Positions 9,090 to 17,284 of a stretch of 64,000 bases of DNA are shown in pieces. Origin of the DNA: Neorickettsia sennetsu str. Miyayama. GTDB lineage: Bacteria; Pseudomonadota; Alphaproteobacteria; Rickettsiales; Anaplasmataceae. Below the pieces are notes generated by a model. That model was not told the DNA's origin and made no database searches. It worked only from the letters and a program-made list of their open reading frames with translations. The first letter of the stretch is position 1, and every line of letters begins with the position of its first letter. Made by a program: the position numbers and the translations under genes. The stretch is from NCBI RefSeq assembly GCF_000013165.1, contig NC_007798.1, positions 62,001 through 126,000 on the forward strand, in the 5' to 3' direction.

Positions 9090-10067
9090 AGCAGTAAAGT
9101 TGTCACTGTTCTAAGGATAGGAGAAAGTTGTTCAGTTTTGCTATATTAGCGTGATATCATCATGCTAATGCATACTATATGAGTGTATAGTATACTACAA
9201 ATCGCGTGTAAGTTGAATAGCATTGCATTCCAAATAGATAGAGTAGAAGAATCAATAGGAAGGTTAAGTAAGATATGGTGGTATGCCGCGTTCTAGATAG
9301 TCCTGTTAAAGCTAACGAACCTAAATTGAGAGTTTAATTAATGCATGCTGGGTTTTAGCAGAATCATACTAAAGTCAAACCCTTTTATTTACTCCTATAA
9401 GCCTTTGTTTGTTTGACGTAGCATCTTTACGAAGTTTTTATATTTGATCTAGAGTTGTTCTAATGAGGAAGTGTGAATCACCTCAGTGGTTGTTCATTTT
9501 TTGCCTTTTGAATTCAGGTATCTGGAATGGAGCGACAGATGTAAGTGGAGCTATTGGCTGTATGAGTAATAGTTGAAATAATTGATTAAAATCTTGCATA
9601 TTATTGTGCGGCTGTTCAAATTGTTGAGGGTTTAGGGCATAACAGTTGAATATTTTGTTGGTGATTATGTGCTACCTGTAGTTCCCCTCATTTGGTAATA
9701 CTCAAACAATAGGAACAGAGGTCCATTTGGTCATTCTAACGACGTTTCGAAATTGAGTGTATTTTTTCGGCGTGTTTGCATTGTATGGATAAAAACAATT
9801 TTCCTTGTGTTGGTGGATGGGCTATGTTCCTGTAAGTGGTGTACTTGTTTTGTAATCTTCACGTAGAAGTGAAAGCGACACTCCGTATCTGCTGTTATCG
9901 GAGAGTTCTCCTTTTCTTTTTGTAATGTTCTTAATGTTGAGCTATTCATGCATCGGAGATTTATTACTGGACGTAATACCTGCATTTTATACATTCATAA
10001 GGTGAAAGGGGGTGTACCTTTGGTCGTGGTTTGCATAGAATGATCCACTGGGAGGTCGTTTGAGGTC
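9090..10067. other. Long intergenic spacer, no gene seen
   Basis: Nearly 1 kb between the divergently oriented 8325-9089 gene and gatB. Short ORFs here lack ribosome-binding sites and family resemblance. AT-rich direct and inverted TATACT-like words occur near 9170-9200, upstream of the minus-strand gene. The gatB promoter should lie near 9950-10040 but I cannot pinpoint it. Confidence 0.55.
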
Positions 10068-11534
10068 ATGTATTATATAGATGGAAAGACTGCTCGATGG
10101 GAGGTTGTTATCGGACTGGAGGTACATGCACAGATTCTCTCCAAAAATAAATTATTCTCCGATGCTCCATGTGATTCTACTAAGGGGCCTAATACGGCAG
10201 TGACTCTTTTTGATGCTGCAATGCCAGGAGTCCTGCCAGTTTTGAATTTTAACTGTGTTGAGAAAGCTATTAGAGCTGGTTTAGGTCTTGGAGGGAAGAT
10301 TAATTTATACTCGGTATTCGAGAGGAAACACTACTTTTATCCAGATCTCCCGCATGGTTACCAGATTACCCAAAATAGCTATCCGATCATAACTGGTGGG
10401 TGTGTGCGAATAAGAAATCCTGATAAAGTCATTAGGATAAATCGCATACACATCGAACAGGATGCAGGCAAAAGCATACATAACCTCGCACCTGGCAAAA
10501 CATATATAGACCTTAATAGGGCCGGAATCCCATTGATGGAGATAGTCTCAGAGCCCGATATATCATCTCCTGCTGAGGCAGTCGCTTATGTGGACAAGTT
10601 GAAGCTTATTCTGCAGTATGTTTGTGCTTCGAACGCTAACATGGAAAAAGGTGAGCTTCGCTGTGATGCAAACGTTTCGGTTCGAAGGGGAGGTGAGTCG
10701 GGGCTGGGTACAAGATGTGAGATAAAAAATCTCAACTCGACTAAAAGCCTGGCTCAGGCGATAGAACATGAAGCTAAAAGACAAGTAGAAGTTCTTGAAA
10801 GTGGTGGCACGATTGTGGTCGAAACAAAACTTTTTGATGTGGACACTCTAAGTACTATTGCCACAAGATCCAAGGAATCTGCAACCGAATACCGTTATTT
10901 TGCGGATCCTGACTTGCTTCCTCTTGTTTTGGAGGAAAAGTATGTAGAGGATATTAAGGCTTCGATGCCTGAGTTACCCGACGAGAGAGAAAATAGATAT
11001 GTGAGAGAGCTTAACTTATCTCCATATGATGCGAACGTGCTTGTTTCGAATGTTAATGCCTCGCGATATTTTGATGCCCTTTTGGAACTTGGTCATCAGC
11101 CAAAACTTGCTGCTAGATGGATCACTGTTGAGCTCTTCGGTTTGCTTAACAAGCGTGGTATCAAAATCGTGGAAAGTCCTGTGACTCCAGCTTTGATGGA
11201 TGAACTTCTGAGACTTGTGCATAGCGCGGAAATATCAGAGCGAACGGCAAAAGAAGTGCTACGAAAAAGCTTTGAAGGTATGGGTTCGCCGAAAGAAATT
11301 GTGGAACGCGAGAGCTTACGACAAGTCACGGACGATAAGGTTATTCTCGGGTATGTAAAAGAGGTATTAGATGAAAATCCTACGAAGCTTGGAGAGTATT
11401 TCATGGGTAAAGAGAAAATGCTTGCCTTTTTGGTTGGGCAAGTGATTAAGAAAAGCAACGGGAATGCAAGTCCCCATTTGGTAAACAAAGTTTTACTTGA
11501 GGAACTCGAAAGGCGTCGCGCACAGAATGGATAA
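10068..11534 (+). CDS. gatB: Asp-tRNA(Asn)/Glu-tRNA(Gln) amidotransferase subunit B
   Basis: 488 residues, full length for GatB. ATG 10068 follows a good ribosome-binding site (TTTGAGGTC). GatB binds misacylated Glu-tRNA(Gln) or Asp-tRNA(Asn) and, with the GatA amidase and GatC, converts it to the amide form. Seen: N-terminal cradle with WEVVIGLEVHAQI, YFYPDLPHGYQITQ, the family signature DLNRAGIPLMEIVSEPD (about residues 147-163), the CDANVSVRRGG strand, the tail helical domain, and a C-terminal YqeY-like domain from about 345 (ARWITVELFGLLNK). It overlaps tadA by 8 nt, so the two are probably cotranscribed and translationally coupled. gatA and gatC are not in the window. Confidence 0.98.
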   Translation: MYYIDGKTARWEVVIGLEVHAQILSKNKLFSDAPCDSTKGPNTAVTLFDAAMPGVLPVLNFNCVEKAIRAGLGLGGKINLYSVFERKHYFYPDLPHGYQITQNSYPIITGGCVRIRNPDKVIRINRIHIEQDAGKSIHNLAPGKTYIDLNRAGIPLMEIVSEPDISSPAEAVAYVDKLKLILQYVCASNANMEKGELRCDANVSVRRGGESGLGTRCEIKNLNSTKSLAQAIEHEAKRQVEVLESGGTIVVETKLFDVDTLSTIATRSKESATEYRYFADPDLLPLVLEEKYVEDIKASMPELPDERENRYVRELNLSPYDANVLVSNVNASRYFDALLELGHQPKLAARWITVELFGLLNKRGIKIVESPVTPALMDELLRLVHSAEISERTAKEVLRKSFEGMGSPKEIVERESLRQVTDDKVILGYVKEVLDENPTKLGEYFMGKEKMLAFLVGQVIKKSNGNASPHLVNKVLLEELERRRAQNG

Positions 11535-11961
11535 GAAGTTCATGGAGCTAGCAATGAGTGTTGCTCGTCAGTCTGATTGTGAAGTGCCTGTTGGGGCGGT
11601 CCTAGTTAGGCAGGGTGCTGTTATTGCCTCATCTGGTAATCGTGTTTTTCGAGATTCTGATCCTACAGCGCATGCCGAAATGTTTGTTATAAGAGAAGCA
11701 ATCCAAAGGCTGGGTGTAAAGTTTCTTGTGGATTTCGAACTGTATGTAACGTTGGAGCCATGTCCGATGTGTATGTATGCGATGTCTTTAAGCAGGGTCG
11801 GTACACTTTGTTTTGCCGCGTATGACGAAAAACGTGGTGCCATTTCAAATGGCTGTCTTGGTACGGGAACTTATTTTCATGTACCAATAATATATGAAGG
11901 CCTTATGGAGGATGAAGCTAAGGAGCTTTTATCCAGTTTTTTTCGTATTTTAAGAAATTAA
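11527..11961 (+). CDS. tadA: tRNA-specific adenosine deaminase TadA
   Basis: 144 residues from ATG 11527, whose ATGGATAA overlaps the gatB stop. The longer TTG start at 11497 is disfavoured by family length and the overlap. TadA deaminates A34 of tRNA-Arg(ACG) to inosine so that CGU, CGC and CGA are read. The zinc and catalytic motifs are intact: HAEMFVIREA (His ligand and general-base Glu) and PCPMC (two Cys ligands). The core MELAMSVARQSDCEVPVGAV matches the family start. Likely second gene of a gatB-tadA unit. Confidence 0.95.
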   Translation: MDKKFMELAMSVARQSDCEVPVGAVLVRQGAVIASSGNRVFRDSDPTAHAEMFVIREAIQRLGVKFLVDFELYVTLEPCPMCMYAMSLSRVGTLCFAAYDEKRGAISNGCLGTGTYFHVPIIYEGLMEDEAKELLSSFFRILRN

Positions 11962-12962
11962 ATACTGAGTGGAAACATTTAGCTTTTTCTATAATCTGCA
12001 ATGTGCGCCGCATAGCGCTAGCAAATAAGTTAGAGTAAAGCGTGTAGCTACTCTATGTCGAACCCAATAATAAGTTCCTTTTTGAGGTAAAATTCTACTC
12101 ACCATTAATCAAGTTCTTATAATGCGTTTTCTGAACTTTACCCAGAAGCGCATAATTTACTTGGATATTTATCCTTTTTTCTTGTCCTTATGGAGACGGA
12201 CAAAAGAAATGAATCGCACAGTAGAACGTGCCCGAGCAATATGCTAATCCATGTTAGCTTGGATAAGGCCACTTTGTTGCAGTTGATTAAATCACCTAAC
12301 CTTGAATAGTAAGGCCAACTCTATTTATTTCACTGTTGGCATGTATTGTCAAAAATAAGCCTAGACCACTTTATACCGTTTAGATGCAACCTTTTACCAA
12401 CGTGCATTTTGATGCGTTGTTATTGAGGTAAATTGCTTATTATATTTCACATCATAATAAAGGAGATATTCATGTTTTGCCATGCTAGTTAAGAATGTAT
12501 CTAATGAGGTTGTAGTTAAATCAGTTGTCTGTCTTTTGCCATATTTCAATTTCTGACTCGTTTTTGTCTCTATTGACGTTGCTGTAAGGAGAAGTTTTTT
12601 GCCTGATAGGTGTGCCATACACGTTGTTCTGCTTATCTCTGGTACTTTGTCATAAGGCACGTTTTGCTGTTCTCTGTAGTATACGCATTAAGGTAGAGGA
12701 AGGGATAACAGGCAAAAGACGTATACTATGCATTTGTTGCTGGCCTTTTCATTGTATTTTATTGATTTTAAATAGGTGGTTATTGTTTTCGGTAAGATTT
12801 GAGAGGTTGATCTTATCTGTTTACGGGTCTCCAGTAAGTTATTCTATCTGATTAGCGACGTTCACCGTTATTTTGAAAGAGAAGGATGTATTGGTTAATC
12901 TCTCTACCGGTTTATCACAGCTGTTCCATTCAATATAGATCAGTTTCTCAGTATCTAATTCA
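11962..12962. other. Long intergenic spacer before tandem array
   Basis: About 1 kb downstream of tadA. Short ORFs on both strands (for example 12394-12660 minus and 12612-12851 plus) show no family features, ribosome-binding sites or helix pattern, and I do not support them. The array-specific upstream segment found before copies 2 and 3 (identical stretch near 13870-13945 and 14838-14915) is not recognisable here. Confidence 0.5.
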
Positions 12963-13193
12963 TTGGATTATTGTTTCAACCGATGTGGATGTGTTTGTTT
13001 TAACGGTCCAACTTATAGTAATTGGAATCTGTTTTGTGTTGGTAGATTGGAAGAACTCTTCAATAAAGTAATCTATTTTATGTTATTACTTAATTTAGTA
13101 TTGCATTTAATCGTGTATTTCTTTACAGTTATCAGAGAGCGTCGCTGCGGGTTAGATGACCGGTTCATCTTTCGTATTGTGCTTTCATTGTAA
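12963..13193 (+). CDS. Small one-helix ORF, array copy 1
   Basis: 76 codons from ATG 12963; only the part from about residue 27 is shared with the copies at 13939-14157 and 14967-15125, so the true start is uncertain. The shared part reads LEELFNKVIYF, a hydrophobic helix (NLVLHLIVYFFTVI), then RERRCGLDD and a hydrophobic end (FIFRIVLSL). It stops 18 nt before the ATG of the four-helix gene at 13212. That spacing repeats in the other two copies and suggests translational coupling, or an upstream peptide controlling the larger gene. Codon-level conservation has not been tested. Confidence 0.45.
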   Translation: MDYCFNRCGCVCFNGPTYSNWNLFCVGRLEELFNKVIYFMLLLNLVLHLIVYFFTVIRERRCGLDDRFIFRIVLSL

Positions 13194-13211
13194 CCTTTGT
13201 TTTTTATAACT

Positions 13212-13754
13212 ATGTCCAAAAGAACATTGAAGAGTAGGTGTGATGGTATAATGCGTGTTATACCATGGGTTGCTATATTTGCAACTTATTTGCTTTTAAG
13301 GGCACATTTCAAATTCAATAGTATGAAGATTATGATGTGTCTTGTTGTGCCCATTATAGTGTTGATTCCTATTACGATTTGTTGGATAACGCGTTCAGGT
13401 GCGAGTTATGCGCAAGATAAAAAGGATGCTAATACAAGTGGAGATACGCTGCTTAGAGTGGGTCTATGGGCTAGAGGTGCATTAGTATTTTTTCTGGCTC
13501 TGGCAGCCCTTTTTATTACTGGGTCCGTGGTCCTTGCATATTTTACGGATAGTACTGAAGGGAAGCTTAAGGCTGCACTTCTGACTGGCGAAGCGGTGTG
13601 CACAGTCATTTGCGCTGTGTTGCTATGTATGGCGTTCTCTAGTCTCTGTGTTCAGGCTGCTTGCACATGTGCTGGACCTGATTCTAGCCTTTCCTCACAG
13701 GATTTGCCACAATTAGCAGCTGGGAGGGCTGTCTCCGTAAGCGGCGCAGCATAA
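13212..13754 (+). CDS. Four-helix membrane protein, tandem copy 1
   Basis: 180 residues from ATG 13212. An in-frame TTG 15 nt upstream is less likely because copies 2 and 3 align at MSGRTL and MLGRTL. Helices: about 15-33 (IPWVAIFATYLLLRAHF), 39-62 (MMCLVVPIIVLIPITICWIT), 87-113 (ALVFFLALAALFITGSVVLA) and 124-150 (EAVCTVICAVLLCMAFSSLC). A short polar loop (SYAQDKKDANTSG) lies between helices 2 and 3, with a Ser-rich tail. Shared with its copies: the YLLLR-HF/Y helix end, VLAYFTD after helix 3, and CxxAGPD-type residues in the tail. No known family; likely inner-membrane. Part of a threefold tandem duplication. Confidence 0.7.
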   Translation: MSKRTLKSRCDGIMRVIPWVAIFATYLLLRAHFKFNSMKIMMCLVVPIIVLIPITICWITRSGASYAQDKKDANTSGDTLLRVGLWARGALVFFLALAALFITGSVVLAYFTDSTEGKLKAALLTGEAVCTVICAVLLCMAFSSLCVQAACTCAGPDSSLSSQDLPQLAAGRAVSVSGAA

Positions 13755-13938
13755 CATCTAAATCACAGATATTAAACTTGGTACTATATTAGATTACGGC
13801 AAATAAGACACAGTGTACCACGATGTTTGCTGTATCTAAGGCATGAATATTTGTTTTTCATTACAAAAGTCAAGAAGTACTATGGTGAAAGTGGAATCAA
13901 AGTCTTCTACTGTTTTTCTATAGTGATTCTGCTACAGG

Positions 13939-14157
13939 TTGCTTTTTTTCAGTTTATTCTACTTTAAAGTTAAAGAGGGTGTAGATTATGTTACTGGATT
14001 GGAAGAAATCTTCAATAAAGTAATCTATTTTACGTTATTATTTTATTTAGTGTTGCATTTAATCGTATATTTTTTTACAATTATTAAGGAACGTAGCCAT
14101 GGGTTAGATGACCATTTGTACTGGCGGTTCATCTTCCATGTCGTGCTTTCGTTATAA
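13939..14157 (+). CDS. Small one-helix ORF, array copy 2
   Basis: 72 codons from TTG 13939; the start is uncertain because no strong ribosome-binding site is visible. LEEIFNKVIYF, a hydrophobic helix (YLVLHLIVYFFTIIKERS) and GLDDHLYWRF match copies 1 and 3. It ends 18 nt before the ATG at 14176. The coding pattern (intact frame in three copies despite diverging bases) supports a real peptide, but the ~100% identity of parts of copies 2 and 3 limits that argument. Confidence 0.45.
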   Translation: MLFFSLFYFKVKEGVDYVTGLEEIFNKVIYFTLLFYLVLHLIVYFFTIIKERSHGLDDHLYWRFIFHVVLSL

Positions 14158-14175
14158 TCTTTATTTTTTATAAGT

Positions 14176-14706
14176 ATGTCCGGAAGAACATTGCAGCAAA
14201 GGTGTGCCGTTTTTATGTATTTCTCAGCATGGGCTAGTGTGCTTACAACTTATTTGCTTTTAAGGATACATTACAAGTTCAATAGTACGAAGATTGCGGC
14301 GTGTCTTGTTCTACCCATTATGGTGTTCCTTCCTCTTACGCTTGGTTGGATAATGCAGTCGGGGGAGGCTTATGTGCAAGGTAAAAAGGATGCTGGTACA
14401 AGTCCAAATGACATGCGTGGAATGCATCTGTGTGCTAAAGGCGGGTTTTCAATACTTCTGGTTATGACAGCCCTTAATGTTATTGCGTGCGTATTCCTTG
14501 CATATTTTACGGATGTTACTGAAGGGAAGCTTCATGTTGGACTTCTGGTTGCCGAAGCTGTGTACGCACTCACTTGCACTGTATTGGTGGGTCTGATGTT
14601 CTTTACTCTCGCTATTGATAATGCTTGTGCAAAGGCTGGACCTGATTGCAGCTTTTCCGAGAGCGGGATTCAAGAGGTGATAACTGGGGAGAGATTTGCT
14701 ACATAG
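14176..14706 (+). CDS. Four-helix membrane protein, tandem copy 2
   Basis: 176 residues from ATG 14176. Helices fall at about 14-32, 38-60, 87-113 and 123-147. Shared with copy 1: YLLLRIHYKFNSTKI, GKKDAGTS in the central loop and FLAYFTDVTEGKL after helix 3. The tail carries CAKAGPDCSFSESG. Divergence from copy 1 is spread over the gene, with the helix 1-2 region the most conserved. Function unknown; no enzyme motif. Confidence 0.7.
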   Translation: MSGRTLQQRCAVFMYFSAWASVLTTYLLLRIHYKFNSTKIAACLVLPIMVFLPLTLGWIMQSGEAYVQGKKDAGTSPNDMRGMHLCAKGGFSILLVMTALNVIACVFLAYFTDVTEGKLHVGLLVAEAVYALTCTVLVGLMFFTLAIDNACAKAGPDCSFSESGIQEVITGERFAT

Positions 14707-14966
14707 GTAGCGTAGCGTCACATCTAAATCACAAGTGCTAAACTTGGTACTATATTAAATATCAAGGTAAATAAGACACAGTCTACCAGGATATTTGCCG
14801 TATCTAGGGCATGAGTATTTGTTTTTCATTACAAAAGTCAAGAAGTACTATGGTGAAAGTGGAATCAAAGTCTTCTACTGTTTTTCTATAGTGATTCTGC
14901 TACAGGTTGCTTTTTTTCAGCCTATTCTGATCTAAAGTTAAAGAGGGTGTAGATTGTGTCACCAGA

Positions 14967-15125
14967 TTGGAAGAACTCTTCAATAAAGTAATCTATTTTA
15001 CGTCATTACTCAATTTAGTGTTGCATTTAATCGTATATTTTTTTACAATTATTAAGGAACGTAGCCATGGGTTAGATGACCATTTGTACTGGCGGTTCAT
15101 CTTCCGTATTGTGCTTTCATTGTAA
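14967..15125 (+). CDS. Small one-helix ORF, array copy 3
   Basis: 52 codons from TTG 14967 to TAA 15123-15125. Relative to copy 2 the upstream part is cut by a TGA (TTC TGA where copy 2 has TTC TAC), so this copy is shorter at the N-terminus. The shared peptide LEELFNKVIYF, the helix LNLVLHLIVYFFTI and GLDDHLYWRF are intact. It ends 18 nt before the ATG at 15144. Either the real start of all three copies is near this TTG, or this copy is truncated. Confidence 0.4.
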   Translation: MEELFNKVIYFTSLLNLVLHLIVYFFTIIKERSHGLDDHLYWRFIFRIVLSL

Positions 15126-15143
15126 TCTTTGTTTTTTATAACT

Positions 15144-15680
15144 ATGCTCGGAAGAACGTTGAAGCAAAAGTGTGCTGTTGGTCTGTATGTTGTACCATGG
15201 CTTGCTATCTTTGCAACTCATTTGCTTTTAAGGCTACATTTCAGGGTCAGTAGTCTGAAGATTATGCTATGTCTTATTCTGCCTATTGTGATGATGCTTC
15301 CTGCTATGGTTAAGCAGCTATCACGCTGTGGGGAGGGTTATCTGGAAGATAAGGGTAATGGTGGTGAAACTGAATTTGTTAGAGTTAAGCAGCGTGCTGA
15401 CTTCATGGTAGGCCTTTCTTATAAAGTAGCAGTCTTTAGCGTTATTGCGTGCATATTGCTTGCATATTTTACGGATAATGCCATAGACAAAGGTGATAAT
15501 ATGCTTGTGGCTGCCGAAGTGCTGTGTGCAGCCATTTGCTTTGCATCGCTGTGTGTGCTGTTTTTCTGGCTTTCTGTTCAAAATATTTGTACTTGGAGGA
15601 GTGTCACACCTGACGTTGGCCTTTCCCCGCACGATGTTCAAAAATGTACTGGTTCAAGGCAGTCTCAGCAGGTGGCGTAG
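15144..15680 (+). CDS. Four-helix membrane protein, tandem copy 3
   Basis: 178 residues from ATG 15144, with an in-frame TTG 15 nt upstream as in copy 1. The same four-helix plan is seen: LYVVPWLAIFATHLLLRLHF, MLCLILPIVMMLPAMVKQL, the helix ending VIACILLAYFTD, and a last helix near residues 124-150. The central loop is recast (EDKGNGGETEFVRVKQRA) and the tail (SVTPDVGLSPHDVQ) differs. Most diverged of the three in loop and tail, while helix ends are kept. That is the pattern expected when exposed loops vary. Confidence 0.7.
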   Translation: MLGRTLKQKCAVGLYVVPWLAIFATHLLLRLHFRVSSLKIMLCLILPIVMMLPAMVKQLSRCGEGYLEDKGNGGETEFVRVKQRADFMVGLSYKVAVFSVIACILLAYFTDNAIDKGDNMLVAAEVLCAAICFASLCVLFFWLSVQNICTWRSVTPDVGLSPHDVQKCTGSRQSQQVA

Positions 15681-16012
15681 CTTCACATCTAGATCACAAA
15701 TATTAGGCTCAGTATGATATTGAGGGTGAGTTCTGTCCTTCAACTGGCTGAGAAACGTAGTAAAAGATGGTTATTGGTGCTGTAGGATACTGTGCCTGAA
15801 GTTTTACTTTGAATCTAATATGCGCCAATGCTTGGAGTTGCTCCGGTTGTGTATCGGTGGAATTTAGTGATTTTCCAAGTAGTCTGAGCGGGTGTTTCTC
15901 TTTTACTATTTTTTGTGGTGGTTTATAGCTGCGTGTTGCGAGCGTTGTCGTGAAAAAGCCGTTTCCATCCGGTGTGAAGACAAGGGGTTCTGCTGCTAGG
16001 TAGTGGGTTAAG
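15681..16012. other. Spacer between array and fmt, nothing seen
   Basis: Convergent 3' ends (array copy 3 and fmt). No ORF, hairpin with U tract or RNA gene recognised. Confidence 0.5.
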
Positions 16013-16936
16013 TTAATAGTTTTCTTTATAATCTATAAAAACATGCGAGTCAGCATGGGTCCCATATTTACTCTGTATTCCGTTGAGGAAATCTTCTGTG
16101 GACATTTCCCTTTTATTCTCTGGTTTCACCGTTTTTATGGTTGCACATCCATCCTTAAATTGAAGAAGGATCTTTTTAGAGTCTTTTTTGACACCCACAT
16201 CAGCAGATGGTGAATCCGCGGTCTTGCAAACTTCTACTATCTTTATGTGCTTGCCAAATAACTCGATTGAAACAGCACCAAAAACTCTTAGCTTTCTTAA
16301 AAATGATGCTATCCCTTCAGAGAAATCAATGCTTACTGAATTAGGAAGTTTCTTTGAATAGGTAGCTTGTTCTTCAGCTTGTGGTACAGGGCTGATTGTG
16401 TTCAAAGTTTCCAATACGCCATGAAGCATTGAGGCACCGAGATTCGCGAGTCGATCGTGTAAAATTGAATATGTCTCGGTTCCATCAAGAGGAATAGCCT
16501 TTTGTATGTATATCGCTCCAGCATCTAGTTCAGGTGTGACGCGTATTATAGACACGCCTGCCTCTTTATCTCCCTTCAAGATTGTATATTGAATTGGCGA
16601 CGGACCACGCCATCTAGGTAAAAGAGATGGGTGAATATTAAGAGGTACCAACTTTGGATGTGATAGTAATTTAGCTGGTATGATAAGACCATAAGAGACA
16701 ACAACAATTACGTCACAAGGAGGAAGTTCCTCTCCTTTTAGAGAAAAAGGTGTTTTTACAGAAAGGCCATACTCCAAAGATGTCGAATGTACTTGCGTCA
16801 TCGAAGTTAAGAGGCCGCGGCCCTTAGGTTTTGGAGGTTTGGTATAGACCTCTAAGACCTCGAATTGCGGGTCTGCTATGAGTTTCAAAAGCGTTGGAAC
16901 CGCAAACGCGGATGATCCCATAAAAAGTATTTTCAC
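16013..16936 (-). CDS. fmt: Methionyl-tRNA formyltransferase
   Basis: 307 residues from ATG 16936, normal length. Fmt transfers formyl from 10-formyl-THF to Met-tRNA(fMet) for initiation. The N-terminal Rossmann-type domain starts MKILFMGSSAFAVPTLLKLI. The active-site strip NIHPSLLPRWRGPSPIQ holds the catalytic Asn and His and the SLLPRWRG signature, and TPELDAGAI supplies the Asp. A C-terminal tRNA-binding domain follows from about residue 205 and is diverged, as often in this group. tRNA-Ile lies 29 bp upstream on the same strand, so fmt may be read from a tRNA-containing transcript. Confidence 0.96.
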   Translation of the reverse strand: MKILFMGSSAFAVPTLLKLIADPQFEVLEVYTKPPKPKGRGLLTSMTQVHSTSLEYGLSVKTPFSLKGEELPPCDVIVVVSYGLIIPAKLLSHPKLVPLNIHPSLLPRWRGPSPIQYTILKGDKEAGVSIIRVTPELDAGAIYIQKAIPLDGTETYSILHDRLANLGASMLHGVLETLNTISPVPQAEEQATYSKKLPNSVSIDFSEGIASFLRKLRVFGAVSIELFGKHIKIVEVCKTADSPSADVGVKKDSKKILLQFKDGCATIKTVKPENKREMSTEDFLNGIQSKYGTHADSHVFIDYKENY

Positions 16937-16965
16937 TGAGCTCGAAGCAAATTAGAACCATCCAG

Positions 16966-17039
16966 TAGGGCTAACTGGACTTGAACCAGCGACCTCTCCG
17001 TTATAAGCGGAGTGCTCTAACCGACTGAGCTATAGCCCC
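16966..17039 (-). tRNA. tRNA-Ile with UAU anticodon
   Basis: The minus strand folds as a complete cloverleaf. The acceptor stem is GGGGCTA/TAGCCCT (one G-U pair) with discriminator A; the D arm carries AGCTCAGTCGGTTAGAGC. The anticodon stem CTCCG/CGGAG encloses loop CTTATAA, and the T arm loop is TTCAAGT. CCA is not encoded. The anticodon, at 17005-17003, is T-A-T, which reads AUA (Ile). Most bacteria read AUA with a CAU tRNA modified by TilS, so a genomically encoded U34 is unusual. The loop assignment is unambiguous from the 5-bp stem. Confidence 0.9.
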
Positions 17040-17140
17040 GGAGACTGAGATTTTATCAAGAATCTTTAAACATTACAATTTTGTAGATTTTATATGGCTT
17101 TTTCTTTTCAGGAGAAGGGGTCGGTAGTTGAGGAAATTTT

Positions 17141-17222
17141 TGCAAGGCAACTTCATGCTTAGGGAGGAAAGAAGGTACGTTGCCTTGCAGCATATAATAC
17201 AACATCAATGCTTAGTTGATGT
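17141..17222. repeat. Two hairpins between nadE and tRNA-Ile
   Basis: TGCAAGGCAAC (17141-17151) pairs perfectly with GTTGCCTTGCA (17179-17189). Next to it AACATCAA (17201-17208) pairs with TTGATGTT (17215-17222). Both lie downstream of nadE on the minus strand. They could be a 3' hairpin pair, a processing signal or a small RNA; neither has a strong U tract. Confidence 0.5.
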
Positions 17223-17284
17223 TATAGAATAGAAATTAAAGAATAGTTGAAGTATATGCTCAATTTAAGCAAGAATCTAGGACT

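Larger units (their letters stand above)
12963..15720 (+). repeat. Threefold ~965-bp tandem repeat (ORF pair)
   Basis: Equivalent points recur at even spacing: the small-ORF stops end at 13193, 14157 and 15125, giving steps of 964 and 968 bp. Copies 2 and 3 share a near-identical leader (13801-13960 against 14770-14930), including the block from CAAGAAGTACTATGGTGAAA onward. All three share the small ORF and the helix-coding parts of the large ORF. A tail block just after each large ORF (ACATCTAAATCACA-like) also recurs. Unequal crossing-over is the simplest origin. Confidence 0.85.

Noticed and set aside
12394-12851. Short ORFs on both strands upstream of the tandem array
   Set aside because: No helix pattern, family motif or ribosome-binding site; frames overlap one another.
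12963-15720. CRISPR-like repeat array
   Set aside because: The units are ~965 bp and coding, not short repeats with unique spacers. No cas-like gene in the window.
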